Shown here in pieces: positions 9,385 to 19,360 of a DNA stretch of 29,984 nucleotides. The notes below the pieces were generated by a model. The model ran no database searches. It had not been told where the DNA came from and saw only the letters and a list, made by a program, of their open reading frames with translations. The DNA is from Dinochytrium kinnereticum (Eukaryota; Chytridiomycota; Chytridiomycetes; Chytridiales; Chytridiaceae), in contig JADGJT010000246.1 in assembly GCA_027604005.1 (NCBI GenBank), forward strand, positions 1-29,984, given 5' to 3'. Numbering within the stretch: the stretch's first letter is position 1; every line of letters begins with the position of its first letter. Both the position numbers and the translations under genes were made by a program.

Positions 9385-10607
9385 TTAAGCCCCAATGGAC
9401 GAAGGAATGACCTGATCAAAGGTGACCTTTGCAGCAAACTCCCCAATCAAGATCTCCGAGTAAGCGTTGGCGTTGACAGGCAGCACATTCTGGTTCCTCT
9501 GGTAAGCGCCCAACAAGCCAATCACCTGGGGGACGGTCAAGCTGGTCACGGCGGGAAGCTTGCTTGTCAGCAGGGAGGATTCGGGGTTGACGATGAATTG
9601 ATTGGCGCCGAGGGGGAGCTGGGTGATGGTGCCGATGGTGAGGGAGGTGGGGGCGCCGGCGACGGTGATGTTGGAGGCGACAGCTGTGGCGGTGAGGCCG
9701 GTGAAGGTGAGGGGGAGCTTGAAGGGGTTGAAGATCTAGGTTGGGTTTTTGTTTTTTTGTTGTTTAGTGGTGGGGAATAGGGTTGTTGGGAGGAGAAGGA
9801 AGGGAGGTTAGACGGGTGGATGACAGATGGTGGTTTCAACGGCAGCATGATGCCTGGCTCAAAAAAAAAAAAAAAAGAAGAAGAAGAAAAAAAACAACAA
9901 AACAAAACAAAGAAACAACATAATAAAAAAAAAATAATAAAAAACATAAAAAAAAATCCCCTTACCTGGATTTGCGCCTCAGACTTCTTGGTGATGGGAG
10001 TCCTGGTGGTGACAAAGACGACCAACTGCTCCACGATCGACACCCCAACCCCATTCACATCCACCACCTTCAACTCCTCCCCCTCAGCCGTCACCGAGAT
10101 CTTGCTCGCAACATTGGAGCAAAAGTCCGACAACAGGACGTTCGCGGCGTCCGTGGCATTGCCAGCCTCAGGAGCCCAAGTGGCGGAAGCCACAGCGGTG
10201 AGGGTGGCCTCACCATTGGGAATGAAGTTGAGGGAGCCGGAACCAAAGGGAAGGAGGCCATCGACTGTGCCAAAGGTGAATGGGATCTGAAGGGGCTCGG
10301 TGTCGACGGTGGGGTCGACGGTGATTGTGACGTCGAGGTCGAGGGAAAGGGTGGAGGGGGTGGAGCCTGTGGCGCGGATGGCAGTCTGGTGTTTTTATGG
10401 GTGGTGGTGTAAAGAGAGGGATGGTTTTCGGGAAATGCAAAAGGTTGTTGAAATCACATCCTTTGAACCATATGGATCGCACCCTGACGGTATAGATCCT
10501 GATGATGCACAAACGATCAACGAAAGTGTGCTTACCACAGTGTTAGGAACGACCTTGGCCGACGCCGAGGCAGCAAGAAGGGCAATGAGGGCAAAGACGG
10601 CAACCAT
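9385..10607 (-). CDS. Secreted LEA2/DUF3712-like beta-sandwich protein, 280 aa
   Basis: Read on the minus strand the exons are 10607-10536, 10385-9966 and 9735-9385, all joined in phase 0 (donors GTAAGC and GTAAGG, acceptors CAG and TAG). The first exon is almost exactly the signal peptide (VAVFALIALLAASASA). The mature part is rich in Thr/Val/Asn with alternating hydrophobic residues. It contains IFNPFKLPLTFTGL followed by TLTIGTI-like strands, the pattern of LEA2/DUF3712 beta-sandwich domains; the neighbour at 12118 has the matching TAFNPFDVPVTITNI. There is no catalytic motif and no membrane segment after the signal. A role in the wall or extracellular matrix is inferred only from secretion and repeat-like architecture. 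Intron 2 (230 nt) is dominated by a T-rich tract on the coding strand. Confidence 0.8.
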
Positions 10608-10693
10608 TTTAACAACGAAGAATGCTTGGATGGAGGAGAACAGAGTGATAAGAGGCGGGTGAGGAGAGAAACGTGGTGGGAAACCACCAGCTC

Positions 10694-10699
10694 TTTATA
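10694..10699 (-). promoter_or_regulatory. TATA box of the minus-strand LEA2-like gene
   Basis: TATAAA on the minus strand, in the context GATATAAAGAG, lies about 87-92 bp upstream of the ATG at 10607, a normal distance for a TATA promoter with a short leader. Confidence 0.5.
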
Positions 10700-12048
10700 T
10701 CCCCCCCCAACCCCCATTTCACGCAACCAGAACGATGATAAAAAAAAAAAAAAGGATAGATTTTGGAATATGTATTGATAGGCAAAGAAGGAATAAAGAA
10801 ATGGAAAAAAAAGAGGAGAGAAGAGAAGAGGAGCTTTTTTACCTAAAGTTTGTGATCCCGTTCTCTTGCTTGATTCTCTTTTTCTTCTCTCTTTGGTTAT
10901 ATTGGCTAGCCTTGCCGCCAGCCAAGGGTTGAAAAAAAAAAAAAAAAAGAGGTCAGCAGCAACGCACGCCTGCTCCAGCAGCAGCAGCAACCCCTTCCTT
11001 CACGGATTCCATGCATGTTTAAGCAACGTGATGTGGTGGTGTTGGGTGGATCAAAGCAGTGATACAGAGCACACTTTTGCCTTTTCAAGCGCGTTTTGGG
11101 GCCTCACAAAACGCCGTTTTATTTTCACGCTTGCCAGTGCATTATCAGCAGCAGCAGCGCATTAAACATTTTCTTGCTTAGTATTAGGCTGAACTCACCG
11201 TTACGCCTGCGGTGTTATTGGCTGCCTGCATGGCTCGATGATGCTTCCTGCGTCTTTGCGTTCACTGAACAAATCAAAATATAATAATAATGTGGAATGC
11301 ATCAGGTGAGGACATGACCTTGGGTCAGCGAGACCCACGCGCTGCTGCCGCCGTTCCCTCCTTGCCACGCATCCAGGTACATTGCACCCACCCAGCTGCA
11401 AGGCACCCAGGTTTGTTTTTTTTCCCCCTCTCTCTGCCCATCCCCAGCCAAACCACCCCAGCGACCCCACCCACAGAACGGCATGACGTAAACGCAGGCG
11501 AGATGAGAGGGCATGCCCATCTCACGGAGTAGAACGAAAGAACGAAAGAAAAGATGCAGCCAGCATATCCTTTCATTCAATCTTTCACCACGCAGCGAGT
11601 CAGTCCACCGTTGATGGTTTTATTCACCAGAGAACAGCAAAATGTATTTTATTATTGTCTGGGGAGAGTTGAACTTCTTTTCTTTCTTTTCTTTTCTTCT
11701 TCATTCTGTCTTCTGTCCCTCTCCTCTCCCTCCCTCCCTCCCTCAGTCAGTCAGGCAGGCAGGAAGGCAGTCAGGCGGTGAGCGTGACCTGCTGTGTGAC
11801 GCTCAGGGCAAGCGTCGCACAAAGCACCATTAGGCCGGATGCGGAAAGAGTTGACAAGGACGATTGATTCCCTTTTCTCCTCTCTGAGGTTCATTTCTCC
11901 CTTTCCGTTCTTATTGCTATTATTACTTTTATTTTCCTTTCTCTCCTCCTTTCTTTATTTCTTCATTTCCGTCTTTTCTCTGCGTTATTTCATTCCCTCT
12001 GCTCTACCCCCCACCCTCCACCCTCTACCCCCTCACGTCTCTGGGCGC

Positions 12049-12057
12049 TATAAAATA
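12049..12057 (+). promoter_or_regulatory. TATA box of the DUF3712-like gene
   Basis: TATAAAATA lies about 60-70 bp before the ATG at 12118, followed by a C/A-rich leader ending in an A-rich context before the ATG, which is typical of a strongly expressed fungal gene. Confidence 0.6.
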
Positions 12058-12117
12058 AAAATAATCAGAGCCCGCCCCTAAACACTCACCTCACTCTCAA
12101 TAACAACACAAAAAACA

Positions 12118-14035
12118 ATGAAGATCACCGCCGTCATCGCCATCGCCGCTGCCCTCCTGGCCCCCCCCCTCACCGCCGCAGGCGCTCCCCCCCAGATAAT
12201 CTGCAACGATGGCTACGTCGACGGCAAGATCTGTCTCTCAGACTGCAAGTCCCCCGGCGTCTACATCCCAAAGCTCGGCAACCTCATCTCCTCCATCTCC
12301 CTCCCCTCCTTCTCCCTCGACTTTGACGCAACCACCCCAACCCACGCCCTCGCAACCTCAAAGAACGTTCAGGTCGCCCTCGGCATCCCCACCTGGCTCG
12401 GCTTCCTCGGAACCAACTTTGTTGGCGCCGGCGCAGTCATCGGTGTCGGGAGCGTTGGCGCCAAGACCGCCGGGACGCTGGTGAGTCCGGACTATGGCGC
12501 CGCGAGCGGGACCGTCTCGGAGGGGACCGTGAGTCTGGACATTGTGAACGCAAAGCTGAGCATTGACGACCCTGCGGTGTTTGGCGAGTTCCTCAAGACC
12601 ACACTTCAGACCTCTGGCCCCGCCCCCGTTCGATTGAAGGGGTACGCCAACAACAAGGCGGACCTGATCAAGGATCCATTCAACTCTTTCACCTGTCTTC
12701 GCTACGTCGGGTTTGATCTCACCTCATCCTCATTGTCCGGCTTGGGGGGGCTCAAGAAGACCGTCATCTCCGCCCTTCCCGTCATCAAGTCGGGTGTTCC
12801 TGGTGAGGGCATCAAGCTGCAGATTCCCTTGACGATCGAGAACCCGTCCAACATTGTTCTCAACATCAAGAACTCGGATGTCACCCTGGACCTCCTGTTT
12901 GAGGGCCAGACCGTTGGGACCGTTGTACTGCCGGCCCTGAAGCTGGCCTCGGGGGTCAACAAGGTCGATGCCACAGCCTTTGTGAACCCAAAGTCCTTGC
13001 CCGCCGGTCTTGCCACAAGGAAACTGTTCAGTCAGTTCACTGGAGGCGTTGCCTCCAACGTCATGGTTGCCAACGGGAGGGCCTCTGGTCTCAAGGTCCT
13101 CGATGCCGCTCTTGGGTCGCTCTCCATTCCTCAGGTTCTTCCGGCTCAGCAGGAGAAGCTCATTCTCGTGAGTTGTCAAACGTTTCAATGGCTCCAACCA
13201 AACATCTGCACTGCACTGGTTTGAAACCTCTGTCCGCTAACCAAACCCTTCTCTGCAACTTTTTTTTTTTGAACCTCTTCCCTACAACCAGAACGCTCAA
13301 GCCGATGGCAACACCCTTGAATTCATTGACGACTCTGGTTTCATCATCACCATGAAGTCAACCATCACCGCGTTCAACCCCTTCGATGTCCCAGTCACCA
13401 TCACCAACATCAAGGCTGACCTCAAGTGAGTTTCCCTTCCCCTCTCTCTCTCTCCTCTTTCCCTTTTCCCTTCAACCCCTCCTGTCAACCCATCCACTTT
13501 TCTTTTCCCTCACGTCGCTTCGCTACATTCAACCCCTGGCTTTTTCAAACTCATTTCCATTCTACCTGGAATATCAATTCACCTTTCAACGCTCGATACC
13601 CTCTTCTCCCAAATTCTCTTCAGCCTCCTCCCACTTCCGCAAAACCCCTTCCCTCACTCTTCTTTTTACCATCTCATCCCTTAAAACAACGAAACAAAAC
13701 AAAACAAAAGAAAAAGCACACACACACTAACCCCCCCTCCCTCCCACACACACACACACACAACACAAAACAGCTACAAATCAACCACCTGCGTCCAAAC
13801 CAACTCCCCCATAACAACACCCTTCACCATCCCCCCAAAATCATCCCTCACCTCCCCAACCTTCCCAATCATCATCAACACCACCAACCCCATCTGCGAC
13901 GAATTCGTCTCGGCTCAGCTGCAGGGATCCACATCGCTGCTGGACGTCAAGAGCGTGTTGGCGATTGCCGTCGATCGATTTGGTAGCGAGATTGAGTACG
14001 AGCAGGGGGATGTGAGCGTCACCACTGTGTTTTAG
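12118..14035 (+). CDS. Secreted DUF3712/LEA2-like protein, 481 aa
   Basis: Exons are 12118-13167, 13292-13425 and 13774-14035. Introns start GTGAGT and GTGAGT and end CCAG and ACAG. The N-terminus is a signal peptide (ITAVIAIAAALLAPPLTAAG) followed by a four-Cys segment (C-N-D-G, ICLSDC). The middle holds IQ-type LEA strands: LQIPLTIENPSNIVLNI, then VTLDLLFEGQTVGTVVLPAL, which is the DUF3712 pattern seen in fungal surface or secreted proteins. A second related domain starts at TAFNPFDVPVTITNI in exon 2 and continues in exon 3, with two Cys (TTCVQT, PICDEF) that could pair. No transmembrane helix and no GPI-type tail are visible. It is divergent to the smaller relative at 9385-10607, so the pair may be co-expressed; that is inference. 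Confidence 0.85.
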
Positions 14036-14813
14036 ATGAGGTGATTTGACTCGAGTTCGTGTCGTGTCGTTTTTTTTTTCTTTTCTTTTNNNNNNNNNNC
14101 TGCAAATGTCTTTATTGACCTGCTGCGCGGTTTAATTTTTTTCTTTTCTTTCTCTTTTCTTTTTCATACGCTGTTTTTTTTTTTTTTTTTTAACCTGGTT
14201 GGGTTCCATGGTATTTGTTTTGAGAATCTCGTCCCGTTATTTCGTCGTTTCCTATGTTCACGCCTCATCGTTTTCTCGCCCGCCTCTCTCTCGTGTTCAT
14301 TTTTTTTTTTTTTGTTTGTTTTTGGTTGTTTCTTTTTCTCACTCCATCACCTCGTCGGGTTAGGCGCAAATAAAGATGGGAATTGGAGATGTTGGAGATT
14401 TAATAAAAACAACAACAACAACAACAGACCACCACCTCAAAATAAGCAACACTGACTGTTGTTGGGACAAGCTGACGGGATCTGCCAGGCAGCCAGCCAG
14501 TGATGAGTGAAGAAGAAAGCAAGGGCCAGGCTGTGTTTGTTTTTTCAAGAGGCACGCACGCATCCAAACACTTTATTATTATTACTTCAGTGTCTGGTGA
14601 CTGACTGGGCAGAGAATAAAGACAGACAGCAACACTTGGCCGAGCAGGAAGAGGCAAACGCAACCACAAACAACCAAACAAACACAAACGGCTATTCCAC
14701 ACACCACCCCTGGCCGCGTGTCTCGCCTCCTCCCCTTCAAAAACACCAATAACTTTTAGCACACAAAAAAACAAACAAAATGGGCTCAAAGCAAGCACCA
14801 CTAAGAACACCCT
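14036..14813. other. Intergenic region between converging genes, with T-runs
   Basis: This holds the 3' sides of the DUF3712-like gene (+) and the phosphate symporter (-). It contains long T homopolymers, a 10-N gap and a CAA/CAG-type repeat near 14408-14427. No supported gene. Confidence 0.6.
14090..14099. other. Assembly gap (10 Ns)
   Basis: Ten Ns interrupt a T-rich run just after the DUF3712-like gene. The gap size is likely a placeholder; it falls outside all proposed exons. Confidence 0.95.
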
Positions 14814-16842
14814 CTATTTGGGCGGATTGGTGAAGGACGGGCCACGCGTCAAGATCGTAAACAGAATACCCGCAAGCGTCCCAGCAACAGGCACCGTCAA
14901 CATCCACGAAAAGAACGACAACCCAAACATCTTCCAGTTGACACCCTTCAACGACCCATTGCAGAGCCCAACGGCCACAGTCGCTCCCATGATGCACTGC
15001 GTCGTCGACACGGGCAACGCGAGGAACGACGCAGTGACAACAGCCAACGCCGCCGCAAGCTCCATGGCGAACCCACGCGACGGGGAGTGGTAAGTCAAGT
15101 TGTTGCCAAGCGACCTCATGATGTTGTACCCGTAGAACGCGAGTCCAAAGTCAATCCCAATGGCGCAGTAGGCGAGCAGCCACTTGGGGATCTCAACCTT
15201 GGAGGAGGGGGTTCCGGTGCTCCAGATCTGGTACACACCCGCTGCGGGGCCCAGCGCGTTGGCAACGTCGTTGGAGCCGTGGGAGAAGGAGGCAAAGGCG
15301 GCGGTCATGACCTGGAGGAAGGAGTAGAGGAACTCGGTCTTGTTGTCGTAGAGGATGGCAACCTTGTGAGCCTCCTCGGCAGAGGTCTCCCGTTGGACCG
15401 AGGCCACGTCCATAAAGATCGAGTTGTAGAGGAGGGATTTCACCTTGCTGACGCCCTTGGCGAGAATGTTATTGTTGGACGGCTTGCTGTTGTCCGGGGC
15501 TGGAGCGGCGGCAGCGGGGACGGTGGCATCAGAGGTGAGGAATCCAGAGTTGGTGGTTGTGGTCTCTGAGCCAGTCTTGTCCGTCTTCTCAACGACAACG
15601 TCCACCTCCTCCACCTGATGAGCCTCCTCCAGAAGATGGGGAGTGAGGGTGCGCTTGAGCCAGAGATCGAGATTCTCGTCGTGGGGTTGGGTGGGAACAA
15701 AGTGAATGACAAAGAGATGGTACCACTTCAACTTCTCCTCCTTCTCGAGACGACGGATAAAGTAAGGCACGACAAAGGAGTAGCAGAATATGAGGACAAA
15801 GGCCGACACACCACCGACAATGCTAAAGGCAAGGGATACGTCGCCTACGAGGACGAGGGGGGCGCCAACGACGCCACCCTTGGGCTTGATCTCGAGCGTG
15901 GACTTGCCATTCTTGGTGGCAATGTAGTAGCTCACAACAAAGATGGTGAAGGTAAAGTAGATGGGGATGGCCATGATACCACGACGGAGCGAGTTGGGGC
16001 TGTTGAGAATCTGTTTGAGAATGATGCAAAGCAAAGGTTAGCATGCTGCTCAAGAGGAGTGCGCCTTCTCCACAACATCATTTTCATATGACGAAAATCC
16101 ACCACCGTCCCCCCTCCACCAATCGCACCAGAAAGAGTAGAATTGAGAGAGAGAGAGAGAGAGAGAAAAGACTCACAAAAGTTCTCGTCAACAAAAAGAT
16201 GACCGCGCCCAAAACACCAGCAAGGGAGGGAGCCAAGAACCAAGAGGCGACAATCTGCGAGAGCCCCTTGTTGTTCCAACCCCAGTTGACCGCATCAGTT
16301 CCAAACGCCGAGACACCCGTCCCAACCAATGCGCCAATGATCGAGTGAGTGGTTGAGACGGGCCAGCCCATGTAGGTGGCAAACATGACCCAGCAAGACG
16401 ACCCAATGAGGGCACACATGAAGGCAACCATGAGAAGGTCAGGGCGCGGGGCAAACATGTCAGCACGGATGATGCCGTCCTTGATGGTTGAAGCGGTTTC
16501 AGCACCGAGGGCGAGCGCGCCAGAGAACTCGGTGAAGATGGCGATGCAGACGGCCTGCCAGAGGGTGATGGAGCGGGAACCTACCGAGGTGGCAAAGGAG
16601 TTTGCCACATCGTTGGCGCCTAAAACGTTTTTGGGACGGATGAACCCGATGGTGGTTTTAGAGGGGGATGGTTTCAGAGATGCGGCGTTGGAGTCGAGAG
16701 CAAAAACAGATAGAAGAAAGGAGGAGGAGGAGGAGGAGGAGGAGGGAGGGGGCTTACCGATGGAGTAGGCATCAAAGAAGGCAAAGATCATTGTCATGGC
16801 AAAGATCCATGTGAAGGATTGCGGCGGCAGCGAGACGGGCAT
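14814..16842 (-). CDS. PHO89-like Na+/phosphate symporter (PiT family), 574 aa
   Basis: Minus-strand exons are 16842-16758, 16619-16177 and 16010-14814 (donors GTAAGC and GTGAGT, acceptors TTAG and ACAG). Both PiT signature repeats are present: GANDVANSF (29-37, split by intron 1 within Gly29) and GSNDVANALGP (421-431). Each half also has the GWPVSTTHS / ALPVSTTQC motif. Hydrophobic helices lie on both sides of a large hydrophilic loop (about residues 260-380) that is Glu/Thr/Ala-rich, as in fungal PHO89. Family members import inorganic phosphate with sodium at the plasma membrane and are induced by phosphate starvation. Length and topology are normal for the family and I see no damage. A CT-type repeat lies in intron 2. 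Confidence 0.93.
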
Positions 16843-17516
16843 TGTGAATCAGCTGTGGATGGATGACGGGATGGATGGGTAGGAGGGAGGGAGGGAGGGA
16901 GAGAGGGGATGAGTTGAGTCCTTTGCAAACGAACGGACGACGATGAGGTTGACTGACGGGCGACGGGTGTCGCAGGAGACGTTGAGGGCAGAGGCGGTAG
17001 AGGGTGTTGGAGGGGGTGTGGGAAATGCGCCCTCTTTTATAGTTTCCGTGTGCAGCAGGACACCTTCCATAAACGGCATATTGCAGCGCTTGCAGCAGCA
17101 GCAGCAGCTGGCGTTAATTTGCCCGATCGGGCGATGGCGCAATGCCTGCGCAGCCAATGGGAGGAGGGCAGCAGCGGCAGGAACAGCAGATGCGGGTGGC
17201 GAGGGTCCGAGCCAGCCCTGGGGAATGAGCCACTGGCCTCGGCCGATGGCAGCACGCAGCTCTGTGCCACCACTCTTGGTTGCACGCACCAGCTGCATCG
17301 GTCGAGATAATTAATTAATTAATTAATTAATTTATTTGATGAAAAGAGGAAAAGAGAAGGGTTATTTAATTAATTATTTATTTATTTAGTTATTTATTTA
17401 TTTATTTCAATTCAGTCTTTCATATGAGTGAGTGAGTGATGCAATTGATGATGAGTGACAATTAATTCATCTAAACCAATCAGCTGCCTGGAAATGCCCA
17501 CGTACCAACCATGCAG
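16843..17516. other. Upstream region of the symporter gene with microsatellites
   Basis: Near the gene are GGGA repeats and a CAG-type run (about 17090-17108). From about 17308 to 17410 the sequence is a TTAA/ATTA and TTTA microsatellite. A 12-bp palindrome GCCCGATCGGGC lies near 17120. No gene is supported; the boundary with the inverted-repeat element is at 17517. Confidence 0.6.
17034..17041 (-). promoter_or_regulatory. TATA box of the phosphate symporter gene
   Basis: TATAAAAG on the minus strand lies about 193 bp upstream of the ATG at 16842. I found no CACGTG Pho4-type site in the adjacent few hundred bases. Confidence 0.45.
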
Positions 17517-17751
17517 AGAGAGTCTGGTTGGATCGCAAAGCTCATATGCAAGTCCATTATTCTCTAATTGACACTGACGCGATCAATCTCCGCGACAAAG
17601 ACTTTGACAGACATGGGGCCAACACCATCGGAATCACAGTGAGCAGTTCGTCTATCCTATCGGAGCACTTTTTGCAGATGCCGACTTTTTTTTCATCACC
17701 CCACCATTCCCCTACCGCCAGATCAGGCTGACATTGATGCTGAGGGTGTGG
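17517..17751 (+). repeat. Left arm of a ~230-bp inverted repeat
   Basis: This arm matches the reverse complement of 18715-18940 over essentially its full length, with scattered substitutions and small indels. Shared landmarks include AGAGAGTCTGGT at the outer end, GGGCCAACACCATCGGAAT-like text in the middle and GATGCTGAGGGTGTGG at the inner end. Both arms keep a similar open frame (IDTDAxxLRDKD ... TIGI.VSS.SILSE), suggesting they derive from coding sequence. Confidence 0.85.
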
Positions 17752-17865
17752 AGGAGGATGTTTTCATGAGAGAGGGTGAAGAGATAGATCACCTTTGCAG
17801 AGTATTCACTGAAGCGGCTTTTGGAGATTAAGTCTGCCCCATTCCCGTCCTAACGCAAGTAGTCT

Positions 17866-18560
17866 GAGGCATGCTGCTTCATGGAAAGGATACTCTTGTC
17901 GTTGAGAAAAAGTATTCTGGCAAGTCTTGGGCCTTTGTTTTACTTCTTCTTGTTGGGATGGCTACACCTACACGCACTCTTGTTGTTGTCTTATGCCATC
18001 TTGTCAAAGTTATGCCTGATCAGTTAACTGAGTTTGAGGATACGTTTCATTCTTCTACCTGTTTCTTTACATTTCAAGGATATATGAAGGCAATAAAGAC
18101 ATCAAATGATCCAAAACTCGCTGTTAGTTGTTTCCGAGTTCTTTAATAAGACAATCAAAGGCATTGCATTAGGATCATAGGTCACGAGCAAGTTGGGAGA
18201 GCAGGATGTTCTTAACTCCGGAACATGTTCCATAGAAATTTTAGAGATGACAAGGAAATCCGACTGAGGCTTATTGGATTTATCCTTGATGAAGTCTACT
18301 ATCTTTTCGACCATGGACGGACTTACCGCACAACCTACAAAGACACCATACTTCCAGAAATGTGGCATGAAAGTGCATTAATTATGATGTGTACAGCCAC
18401 TGTTTCTGAGTCTATGTGAGCCAGATGGAAGAAGCTCTAGGAATCAAAGTTGCTGGAATTGAACGTGTTATTGGGGACGGTACCCAGCCCAAAATCTCTT
18501 TGAATGTGAGAATTGAAACGCAAAAAGAGATATGTATACTGTCTGCTGGATGTTTTTGAC
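17866..18560 (+). pseudogene. Degenerate RecQ-like helicase fragment
   Basis: From the ATG at 17871 the translation reads LLHGKDTLVVEKKYSGKSWAF, a worn RecQ Walker A (normally TGSGKS), then LVVVLCHLVKVMPDQ (motif Ia). A short FLTPEHV in another frame fits motif Ib. Frame 0 then gives LRLIGFILDEVYYLFDHG (motif II, DEVH changed to DEVY) and ALIMMCTATVSE (motif III). Downstream pieces (ALGIKVAGIERVI, PKISLNVRI) fit the end of helicase domain 1 before further stops. A TAA at 18144-18146 and at least one frameshift break it, so it is not functional. RecQ-like genes of this sort are common in fungal subtelomeres and mobile DNA; assignment to that group is inference. Confidence 0.65.
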
Positions 18561-18714
18561 ACTTTCAAAGTCAGCCTCATGTTTTTGGAGGGGGAACAGC
18601 AAGATACTACTGTTTTGCTGGCATCAGTGTTTTGCAATGATATCAAGTGTCTTACTTTGCAAGTGAAGAGTCTATGGAAACCCTCAACACTGGGACCCAC
18701 ACCATCAACAGGAC

Positions 18715-18940
18715 CCACACCCTCAGCATCAATGTTAGCCTGATCTGGCGGTAGGGGAATGGTGGGGTGATGAAAAAAAAGGCGGTATCTGCAAAAAGAG
18801 CTCCGATAGAATAGACCAACTGCTCACAGCGATTCCGATGGTGTTGGTCCCATGTCTGTGGGAGTCTTTGTCCCGGAGATCGTTCGCGTCGGTGTCAATT
18901 AGAAAACGTATTTCCATATGAGCTTGCGACCAGACTCTCT
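18715..18940 (-). repeat. Right arm of the ~230-bp inverted repeat
   Basis: Diverged reverse complement of 17517-17751. The inner end runs into a short repeat of GGACCCACACC-like text (about 18692-18722). No clear target-site duplication is visible where the outer ends meet flanking DNA. Confidence 0.85.
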
Positions 18941-19360
18941 GGAGAGGAAATTCAAAAACGGTGACTTTGAATAGATCTTTTTCAATTGGGGGAAGACGTT
19001 CAGGGTGGACCATTCCCCGAGCGACAGAGTAAGTCTGGATCCGAGACTAGTTGTCTCCCCTTCCTCTCTCTCTCTCTCTCTATCACACACGACGCGTTGA
19101 TTTCTTTCAGTGAGATATCCACAGGGATATCTCACTGCATGGAATATCCCCCCTGGCACTTTCTGTGTTCCTCTCTGGCTGCAGGTGCTACCAACGGCAC
19201 ACTGCGCCACACGGCGTACCACACGGCTGATTGGCTGAGCGCACAATATCCCTAACCTCCAAACCTCCAACCTCCAACTCGCATCGTCGTCCTCATCGTC
19301 CTCGTCGCCGTCGCCGTCGTCCCGCGCGTCTCCCCGTCCACCAACCCGCATCCACCAGCA
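18941..19360. other. Intergenic region upstream of the large repeat protein gene
   Basis: It contains a CT-type run (about 19059-19081), a strong hairpin at 19108-19137 and a CGTCGTC-rich leader just before the ATG at 19361. No gene is supported. Confidence 0.55.
19108..19137. repeat. Hairpin, 13-bp perfect stem, 4-nt loop
   Basis: CAGTGAGATATCC (19108-19120) pairs with GGATATCTCACTG (19125-19137) across ACAG. It lies 223 bp before the ATG of the large gene, so it may be in the promoter or the 5' leader. Confidence 0.8.

Larger units (their letters stand above)
10608..12117. other. Divergent 1.5-kb promoter region between two secreted-protein genes
   Basis: Two genes of the same structural class are transcribed outward from here, each with its own TATA box. 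The centre has pyrimidine-rich stretches, a short CAG-type repeat near 10977 and 11147, and a CCCT/CAGT/CAGG-type microsatellite at about 11721-11776. No supported gene lies inside. Confidence 0.6.
17517..18940. mobile_element. Putative ~1.4-kb inverted-repeat element carrying a dead RecQ-like helicase
   Basis: Two diverged inverted arms enclose ~960 bp that is mostly helicase remnant, plus 17752-17822, which encodes a short acidic tail (ADIDAEGVEEDVF...EAAFGD) ending in TAA. The arrangement looks like a DNA element with long terminal inverted repeats. It could equally come from inverted duplication of a larger gene's 5' part. No transposase domain was recognised. Confidence 0.4.

Noticed and set aside
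15087..15569. 160-codon plus-strand frame
   Set aside because: It lies antisense inside the phosphate symporter exon and is a by-product of its codon use; no motif or start context.
17308..17410. AT-rich TTAA/TTTA block as a possible origin or telomere-type repeat
   Set aside because: Simple microsatellite; no telomeric TTAGGG-type repeat and no other origin-like feature.
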